Part shown: positions 1-6,758 of the stretch, piece after piece
Position numbering within the stretch: position 1 is the first letter of the stretch
Layout: every line of letters begins with the position of its first letter
NCBI GenBank assembly: GCA_002729275.1
Contig: PBTP01000031.1
Span: forward strand, 56,503-65,148
Length of the DNA stretch: 8,646 bases
Direction: 5' to 3'
Source: Roseibacillus sp.
Lineage (GTDB): Bacteria > Verrucomicrobiota > Verrucomicrobiia > Verrucomicrobiales > Akkermansiaceae
Translations under genes and position numbers: made by a program
The notes under the pieces: model-generated
Told to the model about the DNA's origin: nothing
Database searches by the model: none
Seen by the model: only the letters and a program-made list of their open reading frames with translations

Positions 1-422
1 AGAAACTGGCCCTTTTTCACGTTCACCACTCGGCCTGTCCCGGCGCAGGCTTCAAGGATATCCGTCTGGCGGCAAAGAAAGGCAGGAACTTGCAGGAGAT
101 CAATAAATTCAGCGGCGATCTCGGCCTCTCCGGCGGTATGAATATCGGTCGTAACAGGAATCTCCAACTCCTTCCCGATCGCTCCGAGGATGCGGCATCC
201 AGTCTCTGCCCCCGGCCCCCTGAAGGAATCAACTGATGTCCGGTTGGCCTTGTCGTAGGAAGCCTTGAAAATAAAAGGAAGCTCCAGTCTCTTGCAGATC
301 TCCTTCAAGCTGCGCGCCATACTCCAAGCGAACTCCTCATTCTCTAAACCACAAGGACCAAGGATGAAGAAAGGAGCGCCTCCGCCGACTTCAATATTCT
401 GTATTGTGAAGGGTTTTGCCAT
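1..422 (-). CDS. kdsA: 3-deoxy-8-phosphooctulonate synthase (KDO-8-phosphate synthase), N-terminal part
   Basis: Cytoplasmic aldolase-type enzyme that condenses phosphoenolpyruvate with arabinose 5-phosphate to give Kdo 8-phosphate, the precursor of Kdo in LPS inner core. Translating the minus strand from the ATG at 422 gives 140 residues, open to the left edge; the C-terminal half lies outside the window. Family signatures are visible in order: LGPCGLEN (21-28), FKASYDKANRTS (52-63), SFRGPG (66-71), TTDIH (91-95) and the block LLQVPAFLCRQTD to NVKKGQF (109-140), which carries PEP and arabinose-5-phosphate binding residues in known homologues. Cys24 sits where the metal-dependent class (Aquifex type) has its metal-binding cysteine; the metal-independent class (E. 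coli type) has Asn there. No Shine-Dalgarno sequence precedes the start. It lies 63 bases downstream of the DUF1844 gene on the same strand. Identity is very secure; the metal class is inferred from one residue. Confidence 0.96.
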   Translation of the reverse strand, partial: MAKPFTIQNIEVGGGAPFFILGPCGLENEEFAWSMARSLKEICKRLELPFIFKASYDKANRTSVDSFRGPGAETGCRILGAIGKELEIPVTTDIHTAGEAEIAAEFIDLLQVPAFLCRQTDILEACAGTGRVVNVKKGQF

Positions 423-485
423 AAATGGGGAGACTACAGGGTGCCGTAACGAAGCTGACGATTCAACCTTGGGATTTTATCTCAG

Positions 486-761
486 CTAAATCTGATCGGA
501 GTTATTGCTCTCCCCAGCCTCAAGACCTGAGTAAAGAGTGCGGATATTGAGTAAGGCAGTTTGGAGTAATTTGTCCTCCTGAGGAGTTCTGTTACCAGTG
601 GTTTTCAGCTCCAGCATCTCAAGCGAATCGAGCACAGAGCGAGCCGCCTTGGCGTTAACTTCCAACTTTCCGCTGATGGGGTTTGGAACCTTTCCCAGGA
701 ACATCCCGGCATTCTGAGCCTGCAGGATCACGAAATCAGCGAAGCGTTGGTCATTTTCCAT
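486..761 (-). CDS. DUF1844 family small protein
   Basis: A 91-residue soluble protein with no signal peptide or membrane segment. The core, roughly residues 6-80, matches the pattern I recall for DUF1844: RFADFVILQAQNA near the start, GKVPNPISGKLEVN in the middle, then SVLDSLEMLELKTTGNRTP and a final helix around LLQTALLNIRTLY. The sequence looks all-helical. The molecular function of the family is not known to me, and nothing here reveals one. The ATG at 761 is chosen because the domain begins within a few residues of it; there is no clear Shine-Dalgarno sequence. It lies between the M16 peptidase gene (95 bases upstream) and kdsA (63 bases downstream), all on the minus strand, so co-transcription is plausible. 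The last ten or so residues (GESNNSDQI) look like a disordered tail. Confidence 0.85.
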   Translation of the reverse strand: MENDQRFADFVILQAQNAGMFLGKVPNPISGKLEVNAKAARSVLDSLEMLELKTTGNRTPQEDKLLQTALLNIRTLYSGLEAGESNNSDQI

Positions 762-856
762 GTCGGTTCGAGAGGATAGTTACCTTATATGAATTGGAAT
801 GCGAGTTGTTAGCGATAGCAGGATAGCGCCCTGAGCAGCCCCCCTTCAATCGGATT

Positions 857-3379
857 TCAGCTGGGTTCCGGACCCACGCTGACAACTACCGGTTTCCGGC
901 CAAAGTATTTTTGGGCCGTATTCATGACGTCTTCGCGACTCAGGGACTGGATTTTCTCCGTGTGTGTGAGGTGATGAAGGGGCCCAAGGCCGAAAAGAGT
1001 ATTGAGCGCACACATCTGAGCCATGGATTGATTGCTCTGGTTCTCCAGGGCATCTCCTGCAAGGACGCTGGTCTTGGTGTGAGACAGTGCCGCATCCGGA
1101 ATCCCTTCTTGAGTAAGGATTTCAATCTGAGCGAGAAGCTCCTTCCGTGCGAGGGATGCCTTTTCTGGAGCGGTTCCAACATAAAAGGCAAACAGGCCTT
1201 TTCCAAACCCGAGAAACTGCGTGGCATTCACGTAATATGCGAGGCCTAGCTCTTCCCTCATTCGGGTAAAAAGGGGGCCGGCCATATTCGAGCAATACTC
1301 GTGAATCACCTCGAGGGCGGGGACATCCTCGGAGGTGATATGAGCCCCGGGATATCCGATCGCAATGACAGTTTGCTCCTTGTCCAGATAATGGCTTATT
1401 TCCATGGAGGCAGGTTGTGGTAGTTTTGCTCCAGGGGAGTCACTTTTCCTTCCCTGCGGGAGGCCGCCGAAGAACTGGTCACATAATTCTATCGTTTCTT
1501 GCGGGTTGATGTCCCCGAAGACCGCTAGCACGCCATTCTGGGGGGTGATGAACTGTTGATGGTGCTTCTTCAGCATCTCCCTATCAATCTTGTTGAGCGA
1601 TTCTTCAGTCCCAAGACGAGGTAGGCCATAGTCCTGGTAGCCGAATAGACTCTCGCGAAGTAGCCGGAAGGAGGTCTTTAGAGGATCTTGGAGACTTTCA
1701 AGCAAGTCTGCTCGCTGAACTTCCTTTTCTCTCTGAACCGATCCTTCGTTAAAGATCGGTGAGGAGAGAGCCTCTCCACTCAGGCCAAGAACTGTTGAGA
1801 GATCTGGCGCGAGACAGAACGAGGAGATGATGCTGGTGTTGTTGCCCGCGCTGGCTCGAATGTTAGCGCCTAGCGATTCTACCCTGTCGGCATATTCTCC
1901 CTCCGAGTAATTATGAGTGCCCTTGGTCAGGAGGGAGGCATGGAGGAGGTTGATACCGCAATTCTCGGGGGTTTCGACGTGGCGCCCGGTATTGAATACG
2001 CCTTGGAAACTCACGGTGGGAACTCGCGGATCAGAACGGAGAAGCAGCGTAAGCCCATTACCCAGAACACGTGTTGTAATTTCGGGCTTTTGCCTTGAGG
2101 TCGCGCCTGTGCGGGCCTCTGGCGATTTGCGGTGCGGATCCAGAGAGGTGATGGTTGCCTGATCAGGGGAAAGGTATTGTTGCGAGACCCTGTGCAAGTC
2201 CTCGATCGTAACGTGGTCCAGGCTAAGAAGGTAGTCGCGGGTAAAATTGAGGTTTCTCGCCTCGTGCCAGTTCGATGCCAAGTCAGTTGCTCGGCCGGAA
2301 GCAGTACCCAGAGTCTTGAACTGTTGTGCAAAAACCTGCCTGCGGGCCTTGTCCAGAGCAGATTGGAGTTCGCTTCCAACTGTAGGAGTCAACTCAGTGA
2401 GAATTTCTTTCTCGAGCTGGTCCCGCTTTTCAAAATCAACCTCGGCGGAGATGCTGAACATTCCGGGTCCAGTGACCGGACTCCAAGCCCATGCCCCTAG
2501 ATGGTGGGCGATTCCCTCTTTTTCATGAAAACGTCGATAGAGGTGTGATGAGCGACCCCCTCCGAGGACGCCAGCGAGTAATTCAAGGGCGGGAGAGTCT
2601 GGATGGTCGAGTCCTGGAGTTTTCCAGGCGAGGGTCGTTTTGCTTACCGGAATGGTAAAGGGCATGCGCTCGATCCGTTGTCCGATTTGGCGTGGTTCGC
2701 CGGATACGATAGTCTGTTCAAGTGGTTTAAATGGTAGGCTTTCGCCCATCTTCTCGAGTGCTGAAAGGGCTTTATCCGGATCGAAGTCACCCGATAAAAC
2801 AAAAATGCAGTTAGTAGGGTAGTAGCGCCCGCGGTGATACCCAACCATATCGTCGTATGTCAGTGCATCAAAGCATCTACGGTGTCCAATTACGGGATGG
2901 CGCCGGGGGTCATGCTGGAAAAAAGTTCGAAAGAGAAGCTCGCTTGCGACCGAGTCGGGATCGTCTTTCCCCATGTCGATTTCCCGTCGGATTACATCGC
3001 GCTCAGTTTCGAAGTCTTCTGCGGGAAAGCGTGGTTGGAAAACCAGCTCGAACAGGACACGGATGAAGGTGTCGCAGGATAGGCTGGGACCATCGATATA
3101 ATAAACGGTCCTGTCGAAGGAGGTATAGGCGTTCCACTGTCCCCCCTTGGAATTAACCTCGGTAGCCAATTCCGCGCCGGTGAAGGAGGTTGTTCCCTTG
3201 AAGACCATGTGCTCGAGAAGATGAGAAATCCCGCTTCCGACAAATTGATTTTCGTGCTGGCTTCCGGTCGAGACCCAGCACTGAGCAGATATTACCGGGG
3301 CATTAGAATCCACCTGAATGATGACAGGCAGCCCGTTTGAAAGAGTATGAAGGGAAGCGTTGGTCGGTGGAAATTGCAT
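857..3379 (-). CDS. M16 family (pitrilysin-like) zinc metallopeptidase, two M16 halves in one chain
   Basis: 840-residue protein made of two tandem M16 halves, about residues 8-415 and 435-835, joined by a short polar linker (416-434). The first half has the inverted zinc motif HLLEH (His53, Glu56, His57) and the third ligand Glu133 in RREID, 76 residues after His57, which is the family spacing. It also has the following acidic segment GKDDPDS. In the second half the aligned segment CGINLLHASLLTKGT has Leu478, Ala481 and Ser482 in place of the two His and the Glu, so it has no zinc site. It keeps the substrate-binding type motif TRMREELGLAYY (705-716). The expected product is a clam-shell peptidase with one active site, acting on short or unfolded peptides. 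There is no signal peptide: the fold begins almost at Met1, so a cytoplasmic location is predicted, unlike the exported members. Many bacteria encode the two halves as separate genes of about 420 codons. It starts divergently from the Wzz-like gene and reads towards the DUF1844 gene and kdsA. The physiological substrate is unknown. Confidence 0.93.
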   Translation of the reverse strand: MQFPPTNASLHTLSNGLPVIIQVDSNAPVISAQCWVSTGSQHENQFVGSGISHLLEHMVFKGTTSFTGAELATEVNSKGGQWNAYTSFDRTVYYIDGPSLSCDTFIRVLFELVFQPRFPAEDFETERDVIRREIDMGKDDPDSVASELLFRTFFQHDPRRHPVIGHRRCFDALTYDDMVGYHRGRYYPTNCIFVLSGDFDPDKALSALEKMGESLPFKPLEQTIVSGEPRQIGQRIERMPFTIPVSKTTLAWKTPGLDHPDSPALELLAGVLGGGRSSHLYRRFHEKEGIAHHLGAWAWSPVTGPGMFSISAEVDFEKRDQLEKEILTELTPTVGSELQSALDKARRQVFAQQFKTLGTASGRATDLASNWHEARNLNFTRDYLLSLDHVTIEDLHRVSQQYLSPDQATITSLDPHRKSPEARTGATSRQKPEITTRVLGNGLTLLLRSDPRVPTVSFQGVFNTGRHVETPENCGINLLHASLLTKGTHNYSEGEYADRVESLGANIRASAGNNTSIISSFCLAPDLSTVLGLSGEALSSPIFNEGSVQREKEVQRADLLESLQDPLKTSFRLLRESLFGYQDYGLPRLGTEESLNKIDREMLKKHHQQFITPQNGVLAVFGDINPQETIELCDQFFGGLPQGRKSDSPGAKLPQPASMEISHYLDKEQTVIAIGYPGAHITSEDVPALEVIHEYCSNMAGPLFTRMREELGLAYYVNATQFLGFGKGLFAFYVGTAPEKASLARKELLAQIEILTQEGIPDAALSHTKTSVLAGDALENQSNQSMAQMCALNTLFGLGPLHHLTHTEKIQSLSREDVMNTAQKYFGRKPVVVSVGPEPS

Positions 3380-3512
3380 TATATTTGCGTGGGTGCTGAG
3401 GTTGTTGCTGCCTGTAGGAAGAAGGTCAATAGGGATCTCTCCACGCTACCCGCCGACAGCACAGCTTTAGCAAATTCCCTTGGCGAGGGAAGGCGATTTG
3501 CTAGAAGTGCCC
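3380..3512. promoter_or_regulatory. Divergent intergenic region between the M16 peptidase and Wzz-like genes
   Basis: This 133-base gap separates two divergent starts (3379 minus, 3513 plus) and so must hold both promoters, unless transcripts read through from further away. On the minus strand a TTGACC hexamer (3424-3429 on the plus strand) could be a -35 box for the peptidase gene, but no good -10 box lies at the right distance. On the plus strand a weak TTGTTG (3402-3407) with TCAATA 18 bases later is only marginal. The right-hand part is occupied by a strong inverted repeat, annotated separately. Promoter positions are therefore not fixed by the sequence. Confidence 0.4.
3465..3507 (+). 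repeat. Imperfect hairpin / inverted repeat just upstream of the Wzz-like gene
   Basis: TTCCCT (3475-3480) and AGGGAA (3486-3491) are exact reverse complements around the five-base loop TGGCG. Outside them TAGCAAA (3468-3474) pairs with TTTGCTA (3497-3503), leaving a bulge of about five bases (GGCGA) on the 3' side. CTT (3465-3467) can further pair with AAG (3505-3507) across one bulged G. About 16 pairs form in all, ending five bases before the ATG at 3513. In RNA it would tie up the only purine-rich stretch upstream of that ATG (AGGGAAGG), so it could act on translation; in DNA it could be an operator. It lacks a T-run, so a terminator is unlikely. Confidence 0.6.
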
Positions 3513-4010
3513 ATGTCCAGGCCTGTTATCTTCGTCATCGCCGCGGTTTTTATTCTCGGGTTGTCGGGTGGCGGGGTTCTTGGGTGGATGTTCCTGAGTA
3601 AGGATCGTGTGGCATTGTTGTCCTACAAGGTGGGCAAGGTTGAGGGGATGAGTATGCAGGCAGTGGTGTTGCGCGAGGAGAAGCTGTTGGAGAGTGAAGC
3701 AATCCTAAAAAAAGTGATAGCCAACCTGAATCTTGTCGACGAGTGGCGGATGAATTCGGAAGAAGAGGCAATTGCCCATATGCGGAAGAAGCTGATTGTG
3801 AAGGAAGAGCGAATCGGGAGCCGTATTCGGGTGCTTTACCGTGATAAGAAGCAGGACAGGGCATTTGCGATTTTGAAGGAGATCAGGATAATCTTCCCTC
3901 AATATCGTAGTGAGGCTGTCGCAAGAAACGAGTTGCCGCCCCTTGCGCCAGTAAGCGCTGAGGAGGCTAATGGCTCTTCTCAAGTCAACCCTGTGCCGGC
4001 CGCCCCATAG
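3513..4010 (+). CDS. Short single-pass membrane protein resembling part of a Wzz/GumC chain-length regulator
   Basis: 165 residues from the ATG at 3513. A hydrophobic segment at about 4-28 (FVIAAVFILGLSGGGVLGWMF) is a probable membrane anchor, leaving most of the chain on one side, presumably the periplasm. Residues about 50-130 follow the pattern seen in Wzz/GumC proteins after the first membrane helix: SEAILKKVIANLNLVDEW, then EEAIAHMRKKLIVKEERIGSRIRVLYRDKKQDRAFAI and a helix ending near IIFPQY. The segments correspond to the family's 'conserved L-x-L, then tandem strand with isoleucines, then D-x-x-x-A' layout. It is far shorter than usual (300 residues or more): the long coiled-coil arm, the second membrane helix and any tyrosine-kinase domain are absent. 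The tail (141-165) is Pro/Ala/Ser-rich and probably disordered. A TTG 33 bases further upstream (3480) is in frame, but it lies inside the hairpin and adds a polar stretch before the anchor, so I prefer the ATG. The gene stands alone, convergent with lptD. The family link is by eye and moderate; a role in polysaccharide assembly is inference. Confidence 0.72.
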   Translation: MSRPVIFVIAAVFILGLSGGGVLGWMFLSKDRVALLSYKVGKVEGMSMQAVVLREEKLLESEAILKKVIANLNLVDEWRMNSEEEAIAHMRKKLIVKEERIGSRIRVLYRDKKQDRAFAILKEIRIIFPQYRSEAVARNELPPLAPVSAEEANGSSQVNPVPAAP

Positions 4011-4027
4011 GGCTACTGCGGTGTTTT
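4000..4027 (+). terminator. Weak candidate terminator at the end of the Wzz-like gene
   Basis: CCGC (4000-4003) pairs with GCGG (4018-4021), with an inner CCC/GGG (4004-4006 with 4010-4012) closing an ATA loop, then TGTTTT follows. The stem includes the stop codon and has a five-base bulge. The T-run is short and interrupted, so this is only a candidate. The two convergent genes leave just 28 bases between their stops, and a shared or bidirectional terminator would have to lie here. Confidence 0.25.
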
Positions 4028-4038
4028 CCTTGGGGGGC

Positions 4039-6483
4039 TTATTCAATTCCCGCCTTGAGCGGCAGACTAATCGACGGAAACTCGCGAAGAGTCAGTCCGA
4101 TCAGAGCGCCGAATTCATCTTCGTAGCGGTTGTCGCGGTGGAATAGTCCGAGCGAGACAACCCAGTTGTCGAAGGTGCGATGGACAGAGTATTGCTGATA
4201 CTCAAGGACCTTGTCGTCAAATTCCCACCGGTGTTTAAATCCTACACTCCATTTCTCGTTAAATCTGTTGAAGGCTCCATACTCAAACCGGATTGAGTCC
4301 TGCAGGATAGGGTGGTCATTAAGAAACCGATGCTTCAGCGTTAGTTCGAGATTTTCACTGGGCATGTAGCGGAAGGAGCCGACAATCTCGGTGAAGTCTC
4401 CGACCTTGCTGAGCAGTGGGAACTGGGTCTCAAGTCCCATTTCAAGCCAGGGAACAGGGTGAAAGTAGATCTCATTGTAGAAGTTGGAGAATTCACGGTC
4501 AAATTCTGGATCTTTCTGGAACCAGTCGAGGTAGGAGTTGATGGACAACCATTCGTGAGATCCTCCGTCTCTTTTGGTGAGGAATCGGTTTCGAACGCCA
4601 AGGCGAAGAATGGTCCAGTCCGCCAGGTCATCGATGGCCGTGAAACGGCCAACTCCGAGGGGTCTAGGTCGAGTGCTCGCAGTGAGGCGGTCAATTCGAG
4701 GGAAACTGGAATCCAATTTGTCGGTGGCAATCCATGATGCTCCAACGTAGGGCTGAATTACGTGAAGAAGGCTGTCGAGCCCAAGCTGTTTGCTCTGGAC
4801 CTCGGGGAAATACTGGGAAAATTTCGAGGAGGCATCAATTCCGACATAAAGGTGTCTCCTGTTTTCGCTTTCGCCGAGGCCGTCTACGCTGCTATATACC
4901 GTTCCTCCCAGGCCGGCCCGGGGAACTAGATTGATGCGGCCGTCTAGGCTCATGGGTAGGGACAGCTCCTGCCAGAGGTGCAATCGCGTGTAACCCCGCT
5001 CGCTGAGGATAGTGTTGATTTCGTCACTGCGAGGGTCACCGGGATCCAGAATATCCGACTCCGCAGTAAGCTCACGACGTTTAAAGTCGGGGAGCACTTC
5101 GTTGTAGATTCCAGCTATGAATTGACCCTCGTGGAGCACCGGGGAGCCGAGTAATGGCTGACGAATCTGGTCGAGGGCAAACTCTGGCAGGCGTGTATCT
5201 GTCTGGTAGAAGGGGTTGAGCCGAACTCTGCCCCAGAGCGTCAGCAGATTTCGTCCCCTCTGGTGGGTGAGGGCGACAATATTATCCGGGGTGGGCTCTA
5301 TCAGGAACGCCTCAGGGTCGTAGTCCTCGAGATAAAAGCGGTCGCTCAGGTAGGTCAGGTCCGCATCCAGGTAGCTGGTTCCACCCGGGATGAGCTTTCC
5401 TAGTTCAAGTCGATGGCGGAGCTGCGCCCGGAAGCGATTCTCGGTGACTTTATCACGTGGAATTCCGCTTCGGTCCAAAGTCGGGTCGAAATCATGGATA
5501 TGGTAAAGTTTTAGCCACCCTAGGTTCGGATTTTCTTCCAGACGGGTGTCGGTGAGGTCGACTCCAGTTCCTGCTCCTCGTCTCGATAGCAGATCGAGAT
5601 GCCATTGGGAGAGGAGCCATGCATCTTCTCTCTCCCCGGTAAGGTGGTCTTTTTCTCCGCCTAGCATGAAGCCATAGCGATTAAGAAGGTAAGGGCCCCA
5701 ATGTGAGCGCGCCCCGGGAACGAACCGGTATCCGAGGCCCACATCCAGAGTCTGGGAGAGGTAGGGAAGCCAGAACACAGGTTTCTCCCCGGCGTAGAGT
5801 TTGACATCACGGAAAATGACCTTGTCTCCCGGGATGACGGTTGTTCTGGCAGCTCGGAGCCAGAAGTCCGGATCCTTAACGTCATGAGTGGTAACGCCTG
5901 CATCCTCGCCAAGGAAAATTGTGCGTCCGTTTCTCTCGATCATCCGGAACTTGCCGGCCTCGAGAAGCATGGGGTCCATGCCAACTCGGAGACCGTCGCC
6001 TTCCAGTCTCTCCTCCTCATACCAGAAGGCTGCTGACTTTCCGCGATGGAGGACCGCACCTTGGTAAATCGTTACATTTCCAGAAAATCTGACGACCTTC
6101 TGGTTCAGGTCGATCGCGATACGTTCTGCGAAGAGCTGGATGCCATCATTGGTGCGGCACTGCATGTTACCCCTGTAGAGAATCTGCCCACTCGCAGCGT
6201 CCCATCGAGTTTCGTAGTCCTCACCCGTAATCCGAAAATTTTGAGGCATGGAGGGAACAATTCCAAGAGGCTCACGGGGTCTCCCGCGGCTGTTTCCCTC
6301 GGGAATCGAGAGTAATGCATCTCCAGTTGGAGGCGGATCAACCTCTTGGGCAATGCCGGTCACCGAAGAGGCCATGAGAAGGCCACAGGAGAGCAGAGCA
6401 ACCATCCGCCTCGGCAGAAGATCGGTATTTTGCTGGCTCCAGCCTGTCACGGGATGCGAGGGCATGGCGGGATGGACTCTCAT
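4039..6483 (-). CDS. lptD: LPS-assembly protein LptD (outer-membrane LPS insertion barrel)
   Basis: With LptE, LptD forms the outer-membrane translocon that receives LPS from the LptA bridge and places it in the outer leaflet. From the ATG at 6483 the protein has 814 residues, within the family range. It has a signal peptide (positively charged RR at 25-26, hydrophobic core about 27-42, likely cleavage after GIA at 45), an OstA/LptA-like beta-jellyroll at about 84-205 and the signature DPDFWLRA...PVFWLPYLS (204-243). A long region with alternating aromatic and hydrophobic strands then runs to the end and fits the beta barrel. The last strand-like segment, ending LTLREF at 802, is followed by a 12-residue tail. 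The mature protein has one cysteine (Cys109), so the paired disulfides that govern E. coli LptD assembly cannot form. A TTG at 6516 (11 residues longer) and an ATG at 6465 are alternative starts; none has a Shine-Dalgarno sequence. An LptE partner is not in the window. Confidence 0.93.
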   Translation of the reverse strand: MRVHPAMPSHPVTGWSQQNTDLLPRRMVALLSCGLLMASSVTGIAQEVDPPPTGDALLSIPEGNSRGRPREPLGIVPSMPQNFRITGEDYETRWDAASGQILYRGNMQCRTNDGIQLFAERIAIDLNQKVVRFSGNVTIYQGAVLHRGKSAAFWYEEERLEGDGLRVGMDPMLLEAGKFRMIERNGRTIFLGEDAGVTTHDVKDPDFWLRAARTTVIPGDKVIFRDVKLYAGEKPVFWLPYLSQTLDVGLGYRFVPGARSHWGPYLLNRYGFMLGGEKDHLTGEREDAWLLSQWHLDLLSRRGAGTGVDLTDTRLEENPNLGWLKLYHIHDFDPTLDRSGIPRDKVTENRFRAQLRHRLELGKLIPGGTSYLDADLTYLSDRFYLEDYDPEAFLIEPTPDNIVALTHQRGRNLLTLWGRVRLNPFYQTDTRLPEFALDQIRQPLLGSPVLHEGQFIAGIYNEVLPDFKRRELTAESDILDPGDPRSDEINTILSERGYTRLHLWQELSLPMSLDGRINLVPRAGLGGTVYSSVDGLGESENRRHLYVGIDASSKFSQYFPEVQSKQLGLDSLLHVIQPYVGASWIATDKLDSSFPRIDRLTASTRPRPLGVGRFTAIDDLADWTILRLGVRNRFLTKRDGGSHEWLSINSYLDWFQKDPEFDREFSNFYNEIYFHPVPWLEMGLETQFPLLSKVGDFTEIVGSFRYMPSENLELTLKHRFLNDHPILQDSIRFEYGAFNRFNEKWSVGFKHRWEFDDKVLEYQQYSVHRTFDNWVVSLGLFHRDNRYEDEFGALIGLTLREFPSISLPLKAGIE

Positions 6484-6758
6484 TCGACGGCTCGAAACAA
6501 TAAAATTGTCGTGCAAATGGACTGATTAGGGCTGGAGAAGTGCTGCAGGTATCACCTGCAGGCACCCTAAGCACGCTGGTATCCATGGGCACGTAGGGGC
6601 CGTCCTCGGTGCTTCTGAAGCTAGTTGGTTAATGATCGTCTTGGGTGAGGCCCTCCCTGTGGGGGCAATTCAAACATGAGGCACTCCCCATGGGGCTTGG
6701 AGGAAGTTGTCCTTGTTTCGTCACCCCTGCGCTGCATTCTGCCCTACAACCTGATGCC
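6484..6758. promoter_or_regulatory. Divergent intergenic region between lptD and the HAD gene, rich in short palindromes
   Basis: This is the longest gene-free stretch (275 bases) and must serve both divergent genes. I see no convincing -35/-10 pair in either direction. It holds at least five short inverted repeats: ACAAT-AAA-ATTGT (6497-6509), the long hairpin at 6540-6565, GCTTC-T-GAAGC (6611-6621), GCCC-TC-CC/GG-GGGC (6650-6666) and the exact palindrome CCCCATGGGG (6686-6695). GGTATC occurs twice (6549-6554 region and 6578-6583 region). In-frame starts for the HAD gene occur here (GTG 6645, ATG 6690), but the added residues do not look like protein of that family. Some of the repeats may be operators or leader-RNA structure. 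Confidence 0.45.
6540..6565. repeat. Near-perfect inverted repeat in the lptD/HAD intergenic region
   Basis: CTGCAGGT (6543-6550) and ACCTGCAG (6554-6561) are exact reverse complements around the three-base centre ATC. GTG (6540-6542) pairs with CAC (6563-6565) across one bulged G at 6562. The 11-pair structure lies about 57 bases upstream of the lptD ATG and nearly 200 bases upstream of the HAD start. It has no T-run on either side, so it is not a typical terminator. Its odd-length symmetry fits a dimeric repressor or activator site, or a stable RNA hairpin in the lptD leader. Confidence 0.6.

Noticed and set aside
809..828. Tandem GATAGC-type direct repeat between the M16 and DUF1844 genes
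   Set aside because: Only two short copies, no further units, and no inverted pairing strong enough for a terminator.
911..1249. Open frame of 112 codons on the plus strand inside the M16 gene, and similar long antisense frames inside the M16 and lptD genes
   Set aside because: Each lies wholly within a strongly supported gene on the other strand or frame, has an unnatural residue mix and shows no family signature.
3480..3512. TTG start at 3480 for the Wzz-like protein
   Set aside because: It lies within the hairpin and would put an acidic stretch before the membrane anchor; the ATG at 3513 gives a normal N terminus.
6380..6400. Lipobox-like LLSC in the LptD signal peptide
   Set aside because: It sits in the middle of the hydrophobic core rather than at its end, and LptD is a barrel protein with a normal signal peptidase I type site (GIA, then Gln-Glu) further on.
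6484..6516. TTG start at 6516 for LptD
   Set aside because: It has a rare start codon, no ribosome-binding sequence, and only lengthens the stretch before the signal peptide. It remains possible.
6645..6758. GTG (6645) or ATG (6690) start giving the HAD protein up to 38 extra N-terminal residues
   Set aside because: The extra residues (Cys/Pro/Gly-rich, no signal peptide) do not resemble the family, motif I normally lies near the N terminus, and the stretch overlaps palindromes better read as regulatory DNA.
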